Origin: Bacteroidales bacterium
GTDB taxonomy: Bacteria > Bacteroidota > Bacteroidia > Bacteroidales > F082
Reading direction: 5' to 3'
Assembly: GCA_024710405.1 (NCBI GenBank)
Contig: JANJUV010000019.1
Location: 248,001 to 312,000 of the forward strand
Length of the DNA stretch: 64,000 nucleotides
A model generated the notes under the pieces. The model saw nothing but the letters and a program-made list of their open reading frames with translations, had not been told where the DNA came from and ran no database searches. Positions 36,355 through 44,980 of the stretch are shown here, one piece after another. Position 1 is the first letter of the stretch. Each line of letters starts with the position of its first letter. A program made the position numbers and the translations under genes.

Positions 36355-37782
36355 TTATTTTGTGTCTAAATTGTTTGGCCCGACAAAGTTAAGCTTATAT
36401 TTTGTAATCAGCCTGTCGCCGCTGTAAATTCCAAATGTAACAGCTGTGTTGCTCGTTTTAACCTGATCCTTATGGAGGATAACCATGAAATTGGCTTCAC
36501 CTACCGATTCCTTTTGCAGAAAAACTTTTTCGGTAATAAACTGCAAATCGCCTTCCGGGTTTTCCAGTACAACTTCAATAGGCAGATCTTCACGGGTTTT
36601 ATTCACCAGTTGCATTTTATAGAGGTTTGAGTAGTGATCAGTTCCGTATTCCTGAAACAAAGTTCCCGGAAGTCTGATAATAGTTGCTTCCACATCGCTT
36701 CTGAATGTGAAAAGGCTTCCTACAACGATCAGAAGAACTGTGAGTACTGCAGAATAGGCAATTGATCTTGCGTTGAATAAACTTTTTTTGCCTTCCGAGA
36801 TGCCTTTTTCCGAATCATAGCGGATCAGGCCGCGTTTCAGGCCTACCCGATCCATAATGGCATCGCAGGAATCGATACAGGCCGTACAATTGATGCATTC
36901 GAGCTGGGTGCCATTGCGTATGTCGATTCCGGTCGGGCACACTGTAACGCAGCTAAGGCAGTCAATGCAATCGCCTTTTCCTGATTCTGCCCTATTTTCC
37001 AGTGGATTATGCTTGCCTTTGGGCTCGCCGCGTTTGTAGTCGTAAGCCACTACAATCGATTTCGAATCGAGCAAGACACCCTGCAATCTGCCATAAGGAC
37101 AGGCAATGATACAGACCTGTTCGCGGAAGAATGCAAAAATGAAATAGAAAATACCCGAGAAAAGGACCAATGCAATGAAACTCCCCAAATGGGGCAGGGG
37201 TCCATCAGAAATCAAAACAAGCAGACGGTCAATTCCTATTATATATGCCAAAAAGGTGTTGGAGATCAGAAAAGAAATTGAGAAGAAAATGACATGCTTC
37301 AGACTCTTCTTCCACATTTTTTCAAAGTTCCAGGGAGCACGTGCCAGTTTTTTCTGCTTACCATAATCACCTTCAATGAAATACTCAATTTGTCTGAATA
37401 CAAACTCCATAAATATGGTTTGTGGACACGCCCATCCGCAGAAAATTCTACCAAAGATCACCGTGAAGAGGATGATAAAAACGATGAAGGTGATTAATGA
37501 AAGCACGACCAGGTGAAAGTCCTGTGGCCAGAAAACCTGACCGAAAATGATGAATTTCCGCTCCAAAATGTTGAAGAGCATAAAAGGTTCGCCTTTGTAT
37601 TTAACCCATGGCCCGGCAAAGAGCAGGATCAACAGGAATGAGGCAACTGCCCATCTGTAATTGGTAAGTCTTCCTTGCGGGCGTTTGGGATGAATCCACA
37701 CCCTTTTGCCTTCTTCATTTATTGTAGTTATACGGTCACGGAAGTAGGCTTTTTCGTCTTTAATCTGATCTGATGATGACAT
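36355..37782 (-). CDS. ccoG: CcoG/FixG/RdxA ferredoxin-type cbb3 assembly protein
   Basis: The start at MSSSDQIKDEKAYFRD (37782) is preferred; the frame extends 14 codons further with an atypical sequence. The 475-residue protein has several membrane helices and two [4Fe-4S] motifs (CIDCLSCVTVCP and CINCTACIDSCD). It also has a conserved IFCGWACPQTIFMEFVFRQIEY and a periplasmic Ig-like C-terminal domain. CcoG reduces Cu(II) so that copper can enter cbb3 assembly. A 13-bp hairpin separates it from ccoP. Confidence 0.94.
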   Translation of the reverse strand: MSSSDQIKDEKAYFRDRITTINEEGKRVWIHPKRPQGRLTNYRWAVASFLLILLFAGPWVKYKGEPFMLFNILERKFIIFGQVFWPQDFHLVVLSLITFIVFIILFTVIFGRIFCGWACPQTIFMEFVFRQIEYFIEGDYGKQKKLARAPWNFEKMWKKSLKHVIFFSISFLISNTFLAYIIGIDRLLVLISDGPLPHLGSFIALVLFSGIFYFIFAFFREQVCIIACPYGRLQGVLLDSKSIVVAYDYKRGEPKGKHNPLENRAESGKGDCIDCLSCVTVCPTGIDIRNGTQLECINCTACIDSCDAIMDRVGLKRGLIRYDSEKGISEGKKSLFNARSIAYSAVLTVLLIVVGSLFTFRSDVEATIIRLPGTLFQEYGTDHYSNLYKMQLVNKTREDLPIEVVLENPEGDLQFITEKVFLQKESVGEANFMVILHKDQVKTSNTAVTFGIYSGDRLITKYKLNFVGPNNLDTK

Positions 37783-37815
37783 AGCGTTTTGTTTGGTTAG
37801 GTTAGCTATTGACAA

Positions 37816-37854
37816 AACCATCATCCGGACCTTTGCCGGCCCGGATTGATGGTT
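37816..37854 (-). terminator. Strong hairpin between ccoP and ccoG
   Basis: AACCATCATCCGG pairs with CCGGATTGATGGTT (one bulged T) around a 12-nt loop. On the transcribed minus strand it is followed by TTTTG only, so it may be a partial terminator or a stabilising intercistronic structure that sets cco structural genes above the assembly genes. Confidence 0.5.
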
Positions 37855-37918
37855 CCGTTAATTGCTGAAAAAACATGGATTGCTGAATTGCGGCATCTGG
37901 GCCGGTTCAGACATTTTT

Positions 37919-38518
37919 TTAGTTAATCAATTCTCCTTGTGGTTCCTTTGGGGTTGCAGGTGTTGAGCCTACGATCTCGTTAATGATGTAGCTGACAACT
38001 TCAAGCCGCTGTTTGGGTGAAAGTTGATCCTTATAGGGAATCATGCCTTTCTCGATAACACCGTTGGTGACAATGGCAAACATGTCTTCGACAGTGTTTC
38101 CGTGAATCCAGTAGTTATCAGTCATGTTTGGTCCAACGAGACCGCCGCCGTCAACCAGGTGACATACTGCACAGATTTTTGTCCAGGTTTCTTTGCCTGA
38201 TGCCATTGAGACGGCATCGGTAAGTAAGCTGATCTGGAATTCAGCAACTGGAGGTTTGCTTGCCTGAGCACCGGCCATTTCCTTGTCGAATTCCTTAGCC
38301 TGAATCAGGTCGTCGGCCCTGAATACCCAAAGCCTTACCAGATAGAAGATTGAGAACACGATAGTGATAATAAACAGCCACTTCCACCAACCTGGCAGGT
38401 CGTTGTCGAGTTCCCGGATCCCATCATACTCATGATCTTTCAGGAGCCTTTTGTTGGTCAGGGTATCTATTTCGTATTCTTCGAGTTTTTTATCCGGATG
38501 GTTATCTAATGTAGTCAT
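37919..38518 (-). CDS. ccoP: cbb3-type cytochrome c oxidase subunit III (CcoP), monohaem form
   Basis: It has the CcoP signature EYDGIRELDNDLPGWWKWLF before a membrane helix (about 48-67), followed by one cytochrome c domain with CAVCH (about residue 116-120). Proteobacterial CcoP carries two haem c domains; only one CxxCH is present in these 199 residues. It passes electrons to CcoO. It follows ccoQ by 21 bp. Confidence 0.93.
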   Translation of the reverse strand: MTTLDNHPDKKLEEYEIDTLTNKRLLKDHEYDGIRELDNDLPGWWKWLFIITIVFSIFYLVRLWVFRADDLIQAKEFDKEMAGAQASKPPVAEFQISLLTDAVSMASGKETWTKICAVCHLVDGGGLVGPNMTDNYWIHGNTVEDMFAIVTNGVIEKGMIPYKDQLSPKQRLEVVSYIINEIVGSTPATPKEPQGELIN

Positions 38519-38539
38519 ATTTTCTTGATTTTTAAATTG

Positions 38540-38746
38540 CTATTGCTTAAACATCTGATTGTTGACTGCCTGCTCACCATCGCATTCCTCCAAAGGCAAC
38601 CTGCTGTAAGTGTCTGCATCCTGTCGGCTCATCCGAATCACGTGCATAACCAGGAACACAAACAGGGTCAGGAAAATGATCAGTCCTATGATCGGAAACC
38701 ATTGAATCTGAGCAATGTTTTCGAGTACGTTGGTGACTATTTTCAT
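38540..38746 (-). CDS. ccoQ: CcoQ/FixQ small subunit
   Basis: The 68-residue protein has one membrane helix (about 18-38; PIIGLIIFLTLFVFLVMHVIR) followed by RQDADTYSRLPLEE, which fits the CcoQ/FixQ family. It stabilises the cbb3 complex. Position between ccoNO and ccoP is as expected. Confidence 0.85.
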   Translation of the reverse strand: MKIVTNVLENIAQIQWFPIIGLIIFLTLFVFLVMHVIRMSRQDADTYSRLPLEECDGEQAVNNQMFKQ

Positions 38747-38776
38747 TTTATTAATATTTGGCGTTTAATGGAACTT

Positions 38777-40900
38777 CTATTCGGTTTTCTTGATGTCGGT
38801 TCCAAGTCGCTGAATATACGCAATCAACGCAATTACCTCTTTGGTGTCTTCTACTTCAATTCCACCATCACGCAATCCCTGGGCAATCTGGTTGGCCTGT
38901 TTCAGCAGGTCATCATTGGCTTTTTCAGCATAACCTTCAGGATAGGGCACGCCAAGTGATTGCATAACCCTGATTTTTTTGGGTGTCGAACTGATGTCAA
39001 GGTCTCTGGTTATAAGCCAGGGATAGGGAGGCATGATAGATTGAGCCACCATTTTTTGCGGATCAAGAAAATGGTTGTAATGCCAAGAGTCGGGTTTGTA
39101 TATTGGCCCGCCTTTTACACCTTCACGTGCCAGATCCGGTCCGGTTCTTTTTGAACCATACTGGAAGGGATGGTCATAAACAGCTTCACCAGCCTTTGAA
39201 TATTCTCCGTAACGTTCAACTTCCGATCTGAATGGCCTGATCATTTGACTGTGGCATACATAACAGCCCTCTCTGAGATATATATCACGACCCTGAAGTT
39301 CAAGCGGGGTGTAAGGCTGAACACTGGCAATGGTCGGAACGTTGGATTTTACCATAAACATGGGAACGAACTCAACAATACCGCCAATGAGTATGGCTAC
39401 CAGCGTGAGGATGGTAAACAGCACAGGCTTGCCTTCGATAATCCTGTGGCCTTTATCAACTTCGTGTTTATGAGTGTGCAGGGCAGGAGCTTCATCGTCC
39501 TCGGATGATACAAATTTTCCGATTCCGGCAGTTTTGATCAGGTTATAGATCATCAGGATGACGCCTGTGATATAAAGGGCACCGCCAAAGGCGCGGATGT
39601 AATACATAGGTAGAATCTGAACAACGGTTTCAATGAAATTTGGATAAGCCAGATAGCCTTCTTCGGTAAACTGTTTCCACATCAGACTTTGGGTAAATCC
39701 GGCAAAATATAGCGGTATGGCAAAGAAGAGCATGCCGGTAGTTGCCAGCCAGAAATGAGCATTTGCAAGTTTAACACTAAAGAGTTTAGTATTATAAAGT
39801 TTCGGAAACATCCAATAGAGCATACCGAAAGTAATCATCCCATTCCAACCCAGTGCACCGATATGAACGTGGGCAATGGTCCAGTCAGTGAAGTGACTGA
39901 TAGCATTCACGCTTTTTAGTGAAAGCATAGGGCCTTCGAAAGTGGCCATGCCATAAGCAGTAATACCTACAACAAACATTTTGAGCACAGGACTTTCCCT
40001 TACTTTATCCCATGCTCCCCTGAGCGTGAGCAGTCCGTTGATCATACCTCCCCATGAAGGAGCAATCAACATCACTGAGAAAACAACACCAAGTGCCTGT
40101 GCCCAGTCTGGTAAAGCTGAGTAAAGCAAATGATGAGGGCCTGCCCATATATAGAGAAATATCAGTGCCCAGAAATGGATAATCGAAAGTTTGTAGGAGT
40201 AAATGGGTCTGTTGGCTGCTTTAGGCACAAAATAATACATCAGCCCCAAATAAGGAGTTGTCAGAAAGAATGCAACAGCATTATGTCCATACCACCACTG
40301 AACCAACGCGTCCTGGATACCTGCATACACCGGATAGCTTTTGAGAAAGGAAACAGGTATGGCAATGGAATTTACAATATGCAACACGGCAACAGTAACA
40401 AAAGTGGCAATATAGAACCAAATGGCAACATAAATGTGCTTGGTTCTTCTTTTTATAGTAGTCATGATCAGATTGATGCCAAACACCACCCAAATAAGTG
40501 CAATAGCAATGTCAATCGGCCATTCCAGTTCTGCGTATTCTTTTCCAACTGTGTATCCTAGAGGAAGTGTTATTGCTGCCGCAACAATAATCAGCTGCCA
40601 CCCCCAAAAATGAATTTTTCCAAGCAATTCACTGAACATGGGTGTTTTGAGCAAACGTGGTGTGGAATAATAAATTCCGGCAAACATGCCGTTGCCTACA
40701 AAGGCAAAAATTACAGCATTGGTGTGCAGGGGGCGAAGCCTTCCGAACGAAAGCCAGGGAATATTCTGGCTCATATGCGGAAAGATCAGTTCGAGGGCAA
40801 TGATCAATCCGACGAGCATCCCTACAATACCCCAAAGAATCGTTGCGTTCATAAATAAACGCGTAATCCTGTTTTCATAAGTAAATTTCTGTAGCTCCAT
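38777..40900 (-). CDS. ccoNO: Fused cbb3 oxidase subunits I and II (CcoN-CcoO)
   Basis: The 707-residue protein joins CcoN and CcoO in one chain. The CcoN part (1-about 470) has 12 helices with haem and CuB ligands in RPLHTNAVIF, WWYGHNAVAFF, AGPHHLLY and WTIAHVHIGALGWNG. A linker rich in His and Glu leads to a further helix (about 502-520). The CcoO part has CYVCHSQMIRPFRSE and a Met ligand in SIMPPYPWL. The fused form is frequent in Bacteroidota. It is a high-affinity terminal oxidase for low oxygen. Confidence 0.95.
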   Translation of the reverse strand: MELQKFTYENRITRLFMNATILWGIVGMLVGLIIALELIFPHMSQNIPWLSFGRLRPLHTNAVIFAFVGNGMFAGIYYSTPRLLKTPMFSELLGKIHFWGWQLIIVAAAITLPLGYTVGKEYAELEWPIDIAIALIWVVFGINLIMTTIKRRTKHIYVAIWFYIATFVTVAVLHIVNSIAIPVSFLKSYPVYAGIQDALVQWWYGHNAVAFFLTTPYLGLMYYFVPKAANRPIYSYKLSIIHFWALIFLYIWAGPHHLLYSALPDWAQALGVVFSVMLIAPSWGGMINGLLTLRGAWDKVRESPVLKMFVVGITAYGMATFEGPMLSLKSVNAISHFTDWTIAHVHIGALGWNGMITFGMLYWMFPKLYNTKLFSVKLANAHFWLATTGMLFFAIPLYFAGFTQSLMWKQFTEEGYLAYPNFIETVVQILPMYYIRAFGGALYITGVILMIYNLIKTAGIGKFVSSEDDEAPALHTHKHEVDKGHRIIEGKPVLFTILTLVAILIGGIVEFVPMFMVKSNVPTIASVQPYTPLELQGRDIYLREGCYVCHSQMIRPFRSEVERYGEYSKAGEAVYDHPFQYGSKRTGPDLAREGVKGGPIYKPDSWHYNHFLDPQKMVAQSIMPPYPWLITRDLDISSTPKKIRVMQSLGVPYPEGYAEKANDDLLKQANQIAQGLRDGGIEVEDTKEVIALIAYIQRLGTDIKKTE

Positions 40901-40903
40901 AAT

Positions 40904-41107
40904 CTAGTTTTTGGTTATTGTTGTTGATTGGGTTTCATCATCATTAACGTTTTGTTCAGGACTCTTAACCTTATTGTCGAAGAGCATACGCACCGACGGG
41001 GAATAATCATCATCGTATTGTCCGCTCCTGACTGCCCAGATAAATGCTGCCAGAAAGCCACCGGCAACAACAACTCCGACAATGATCAAAAATATTATTG
41101 CTGACAT
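40904..41107 (-). CDS. ccoS: cbb3 oxidase maturation protein CcoS
   Basis: The 67-residue protein has one N-terminal helix (about 3-26) and the CcoS signature AVRSGQYDDDYSPSVRMLFD. CcoS is needed for haem and copper insertion into CcoN. It is the first gene of the cbb3 structural operon, 3 bp before ccoNO; a -7 element and a 17-bp palindrome lie upstream. Confidence 0.9.
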   Translation of the reverse strand: MSAIIFLIIVGVVVAGGFLAAFIWAVRSGQYDDDYSPSVRMLFDNKVKSPEQNVNDDETQSTTITKN

Positions 41108-41142
41108 TTAGGTAATAAAGTCCCTGTTTACGAAGATTTCCA

Positions 41143-41150
41143 CAAAGTTA
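41143..41150 (-). promoter_or_regulatory. -7 element of the ccoS-ccoNO operon
   Basis: On the minus strand the sequence reads TAACTTTG, matching TAnnTTTG, 36 bp before the ccoS start. The centre of the palindrome at 41186-41202 would lie near position -57, a place where activators often bind. Confidence 0.5.
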
Positions 41151-41185
41151 GAAAACCAATTTGTATCTGCTTAATGATCAAGTAA

Positions 41186-41202
41186 TTTATAATGATTCTA
41201 AA
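41186..41202. promoter_or_regulatory. 17-bp near-palindrome upstream of the cbb3 operon, candidate operator
   Basis: TTTATAATGATTCTAAA has the arms TTTATAAT and ATTCTAAA around one base, with a single mismatched pair. It lies 79-95 bp upstream of ccoS and matches the palindrome upstream of sco at 15 of 17 positions. Architecture is 7-1-7 as in Fur-superfamily boxes; the regulator is unknown. Confidence 0.5.
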
Positions 41203-41269
41203 TAAATACGTACAATACCTGATTATTAAGTTGATATTGATGTTCAATTTGTACCTGATTTGGATTTTT

Positions 41270-43657
41270 TCATACCCGGAGATATTTTCGGGCAAGCAGA
41301 TTGACCGAAACCGTTGCAAAAGCAACGATGGTGATGGAACTCAGTGGCATCAGAATTGCTGCAATTAAAGGTGAAAGATTAGCCGTTACTGCAAACGATA
41401 AACCAATAATATTATAAAACAATGAAATGGCGAAACTGGTGCGCACAACACCGAAACTTAATCCTGTAAACCTCATAAATCTGTCGAGTCCATCAAATTT
41501 CTCGGAGGACATAATGGCATCGCAAGCCGGCGAAAAACTAAAGACATCTTCGGCTATGGTGATGCCTGTCTGGCTGGTAGCAAGGGCACCGGCATCGTTC
41601 AAACCATCGCCGATCATCAGAACTTTTCTGCCTTTTGATTTGAGTTCTTCAACAAATGTTTTTTTATCGGTTGGGCTTTGATTGAAGTGCAATTGTTTAC
41701 CATCACCGAAATATACGGCAAGCCGTTCGCGCTCGGCTTCATTGTCGCCACTGATTAGATGCAGGTCATATTTTGATTTCAGTCGTTCGATGATGCCCCG
41801 AAGTCCGTTGCGATAAACATTTCCTATACTGTAATATCCGATTAATTCGTTTTCAATGCTTACATATACCCTTGACTCGGTTAATGTTTCGCTGACTTCT
41901 TCTCCTGTAACAAAGGCAGCCGAACCGATGTTGATTCGTTTCCCGTTGACGATTCCTGTGATTCCCATTCCCGGGATTTCTTCGTAAAGTTCGGGTTCAC
42001 TGATTTCGGCCTCTTTTAAATGTTCATTCAGCACGAGACTCATGGGATGTGACGAATGCATCACCATGGATTTGATCAGACTGATTGTTTGTTTGTCGGG
42101 TAAACCATCGTGAAAGCGAACATCCGTTTCGCGGTTAATGGTAATGGTGCCTGTTTTGTCGAAAACAATAGTATTAGTTTTGTGAAGGTTTTCAATAACA
42201 TCTGCATTCTTCAGGTAAAACCCTTTTCTTCCGAATACGCGCATGGTGCTGCCAAAGGTAAATGGGACGGTCAGGGCAAGGGCACAAGGGCAGGCAATGA
42301 TAAGCACCGAACTGAATACATAAACTGCGGTGGAAAGATCATGTCCAAGCCAATAGAAGAAGGCTGTAAATGCAATAATTAATATAATAATTGTGAAGTA
42401 GTGGCTGATCGTGTTTACATGATTCCGAAGCAATTGTCTCTCGTCTTTTTGCCCCTTCTGGTTCCATAGTTGGGTGAGGTAACTTTGTTCAACTGGTTTT
42501 TCAACCTCCAGTTCAATCATGCTGCCCACTTGCCTACCTCCTGCAAAGATAAGGTCTCCGGTTTTGCGGCTAACGGGTATTGCTTCACCTGTTACAAATG
42601 AATAATCGATGCTTGCATTTCCTTCAGTCAGGCGGGCATCCGCAGGAATCAATTCCTGATTTCGAACCCTGATCCGGTCACCCTTTTTCAGTTCACGTAT
42701 CGGAGTAAAAATTTCCTCGTCATGATCGAGTTTTGTAACCGCAACCGGAAAATAGGATTTGTAATCCCTTTCAAATGATAAAGCTTCGTAGGTTTTGCCT
42801 TGATACCATTTACCAATCAGCAAGAAGAACAGCAAGCCGGCCAGCGAATCCATGTAACCAATTCCGTTTCCGTTGAAAACCTCCCAACTGCTTTGTAGAA
42901 AAAGTGCGATTATTCCTAAAGTAATGGGCAGATCTATGCTGATTATTTTATGTCTGAGCCCTTTCCAGGCTGATAAGTAATAATCATTTGCACTGTAAAA
43001 AACCACAGGAAGAACCAGAAAAAAACTCAGCCATCCGAAAATATTCTTGAATTCCTGTTCCAGCAGATCACCGCCAGGAAGATATTCAGGAAAGCTGTAC
43101 ATCATAATATTAAGAAAACTAAAGGAAGCAATGCCAATTTTGATCAGCAACTTACGGTTGGTTTTACTCTTTTTTCCTGTTTCGAGACTGTCCAGTGTTA
43201 TCTCAGGTACATAATGTATCGCGGCAAGCAGTTCGGCTAATTGCCTCAATGATAACAGATCGTTTCTGAATGTTATGTTAACCACCTTTTTGGGAAAGTT
43301 AACGTCGGAGTAACTGATCGCCGGATGCAGTGTGTTAAGGTGCTCCAGTAACCAGATACAAGATGCGCAATGGATCGAAGGGATAAAAAACTGCACACGT
43401 GAGATGTTTCCATCCCTGAAAGTTTCAAGTTTTTCCGATATTTCCGAATTGTCCAGAAAGGCAAATTTGCGCAGCGGTTGTGCATTTTCGATGCGGATGC
43501 CCGACATGGGCTGTATTTCATAATATTGTCCCAGCTCATTCTTGTGTAGTATATCATACACAGCCTTGCAGCCGTGGCAACAGAAGATCGCATCGTTAAA
43601 AGTAACAGGGCTTGAGCCGCAGTCGCTCCCGCAATGCCTGCAGGCATTATCCTTCAT
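41270..43657 (-). CDS. ccoI: Copper-translocating P-type ATPase for cbb3 assembly (CcoI/FixI)
   Basis: The 795-residue P1B-type ATPase begins with a Cys-rich stretch (CRHCGSDCGSS, CCHGCKAVYD) and a heavy-metal-associated domain with CASCIW. It has eight membrane helices with CPCALALTVP in helix 6, the phosphorylation motif DKTGTIT, HP (SSHPMS), and GDGLNDAGAL. The extra N-terminal zinc-finger-like Cys set is typical of CcoI/FixI rather than CopA. It exports copper to the periplasm for CuB of cbb3. It is transcribed with the DUF3365 gene 6 bp upstream. Confidence 0.94.
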   Translation of the reverse strand: MKDNACRHCGSDCGSSPVTFNDAIFCCHGCKAVYDILHKNELGQYYEIQPMSGIRIENAQPLRKFAFLDNSEISEKLETFRDGNISRVQFFIPSIHCASCIWLLEHLNTLHPAISYSDVNFPKKVVNITFRNDLLSLRQLAELLAAIHYVPEITLDSLETGKKSKTNRKLLIKIGIASFSFLNIMMYSFPEYLPGGDLLEQEFKNIFGWLSFFLVLPVVFYSANDYYLSAWKGLRHKIISIDLPITLGIIALFLQSSWEVFNGNGIGYMDSLAGLLFFLLIGKWYQGKTYEALSFERDYKSYFPVAVTKLDHDEEIFTPIRELKKGDRIRVRNQELIPADARLTEGNASIDYSFVTGEAIPVSRKTGDLIFAGGRQVGSMIELEVEKPVEQSYLTQLWNQKGQKDERQLLRNHVNTISHYFTIIILIIAFTAFFYWLGHDLSTAVYVFSSVLIIACPCALALTVPFTFGSTMRVFGRKGFYLKNADVIENLHKTNTIVFDKTGTITINRETDVRFHDGLPDKQTISLIKSMVMHSSHPMSLVLNEHLKEAEISEPELYEEIPGMGITGIVNGKRINIGSAAFVTGEEVSETLTESRVYVSIENELIGYYSIGNVYRNGLRGIIERLKSKYDLHLISGDNEAERERLAVYFGDGKQLHFNQSPTDKKTFVEELKSKGRKVLMIGDGLNDAGALATSQTGITIAEDVFSFSPACDAIMSSEKFDGLDRFMRFTGLSFGVVRTSFAISLFYNIIGLSFAVTANLSPLIAAILMPLSSITIVAFATVSVNLLARKYLRV

Positions 43658-43663
43658 GATATT

Positions 43664-44308
43664 TTATTGTGGTTCTTTGGGCATAAAACGTATCCTCCAC
43701 ATTCCTCTCAGGTCACCTGGTGTGAATCCAGTGGCCAGATCTTCAGGATACAGAGACTTTATCAATTGGTAGTCCTCCTCCCTAATGTCTGTACCGATAT
43801 TTCCATGACAGGCCAGACAAGGTTGAGTAAGGATTATGGGAGCGTAATATTCCAGATAGTTATCGGAGCTCAATACAACCTGATCCATAATACTTTCCTT
43901 GTTTTCGTTTTTTGTGTTATAAGCCTGAAATAATTCCTGCTCAAACAAACGCATGGCGTTGTTTGGGTTTCTGTATTTTTCTGCAACCCTTTTTATGGAA
44001 ACATTGAAATGTTCCGAAAGGGAATCAACCAAAGGGTAGGCTTTCAGGTTACAGTAGCTAACTGCGTGTGGCACTCCTCCTTCTTTCATGGCTTTTGTCA
44101 CCTCGCCGGTCAAGGTTAAAAAACTGGTCTTAAGCACCGTTCTGCCAATCTCCTTGTATTCGGCAGCAATCTTATCATTGAATTCTGCGTTCCACGTCCA
44201 TGTGTTTTCATTGGCCGGATCAACTTTTTTCGTCCACGGAAAGCTGCACATGGTTGCTATTACCATCCATCCGGCGAGAAAAAGGGTGATTTTCAGTGTT
44301 TTTTTCAT
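43664..44308 (-). CDS. DUF3365 (Tll0287-like) haem c protein
   Basis: The start at 44308 (MKKTLKITLF) gives a signal peptide; the longer frame to 44335 would run into the promoter. The mature part is a DUF3365 domain with VSYCNLKAYPLVDSLSEHF, RNPNNAMRLFEQEL and one CxxCH in QPCLACHGNIG. Related domains bind c-type haem in sensor proteins and may respond to redox state or ligands. It directly precedes ccoI in the same transcript. Confidence 0.85.
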   Translation of the reverse strand: MKKTLKITLFLAGWMVIATMCSFPWTKKVDPANENTWTWNAEFNDKIAAEYKEIGRTVLKTSFLTLTGEVTKAMKEGGVPHAVSYCNLKAYPLVDSLSEHFNVSIKRVAEKYRNPNNAMRLFEQELFQAYNTKNENKESIMDQVVLSSDNYLEYYAPIILTQPCLACHGNIGTDIREEDYQLIKSLYPEDLATGFTPGDLRGMWRIRFMPKEPQ

Positions 44309-44332
44309 ATTCTTATTAGGTTTTAACGGTAA

Positions 44333-44340
44333 CAAAGGTA
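44333..44340 (-). promoter_or_regulatory. -7 element of the DUF3365-ccoI operon
   Basis: On the minus strand the sequence reads TACCTTTG, matching TAnnTTTG, 24 bp before the chosen DUF3365 start. It supports that start over the upstream in-frame ATG. Confidence 0.5.
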
Positions 44341-44420
44341 CAACTAATCAGGGCCGATTACCAGTAGAACATGATATGCCAATGGTTATGCATTCATCGA
44401 TATATTGCAGGTATTTATCG

Positions 44421-44918
44421 CTACAGCTTTTGATCATGACTGAGTATTTCTTTGATTTCGTGTGCTTCAGCAAGTCTTATTGAAATAATACTTCCGGAAA
44501 AGATGAGATTTTTTCCGGCTAGCGGGTGGTTAAAGTCCATGGTAACTCTTCCTTCCATGATACGGATTATTTTTCCGAAATGTCTGTTCCCGTTTTTGTC
44601 GGCCATAGGAAATACATGACCTGTTTTGACAATTGATTCATCAATTGTCCCATCTTCATCAGCAAAAGTTGAAACAGGCAGATCGAAAACGGCTGACGGA
44701 TCCACAGGCCCGTAAGCATTATTGCAATCAACGGTAAAACGAAATAATGCACCTGAGGTGAGTCCCTGAAGGTTTTGTTCAAAGGCATCTATAAGCAATC
44801 CGTGGCCGAACAAGAACTGTTCAGGTCTGTCGCAGGGAATATGTTGCAGGAGTGTCCCTGTTTCACGTTCTCTGACTTCGTAGCAAATAGTGGCAATAGC
44901 ATTGGGTTCGATTTTCAT
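44421..44918 (-). CDS. slyD: SlyD-like FKBP-type peptidyl-prolyl isomerase
   Basis: The 165-residue protein has the split FKBP fold of SlyD: VRERETGTLLQHIPCDRPEQFLFGHGLLIDAFEQNL, then an insert-in-flap domain and the closing VTMDFNHPLAGKNLIFSGSI. It assists protein folding in the cytoplasm. The His-rich metal-binding tail of E. coli SlyD is absent. It lies between the terminator of the act operon and the DUF3365 promoter, so it is probably a separate unit. Confidence 0.88.
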   Translation of the reverse strand: MKIEPNAIATICYEVRERETGTLLQHIPCDRPEQFLFGHGLLIDAFEQNLQGLTSGALFRFTVDCNNAYGPVDPSAVFDLPVSTFADEDGTIDESIVKTGHVFPMADKNGNRHFGKIIRIMEGRVTMDFNHPLAGKNLIFSGSIISIRLAEAHEIKEILSHDQKL

Positions 44919-44932
44919 GTCAGAATTATGAG

Positions 44933-44961
44933 AAAAAGCCCCCGTTTGTTGCGGAGGCTTT
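44933..44961 (-). terminator. Terminator of the act operon
   Basis: AAAGCC-C-CCG (44935-44944) pairs with CGG-A-GGCTTT (44952-44961) with one internal mismatch. On the minus strand the stem is followed by TTTTTC. It lies about 20 bp after the actE stop. Confidence 0.75.
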
Positions 44962-44980
44962 GGTTTTCACTTTTTACGGA

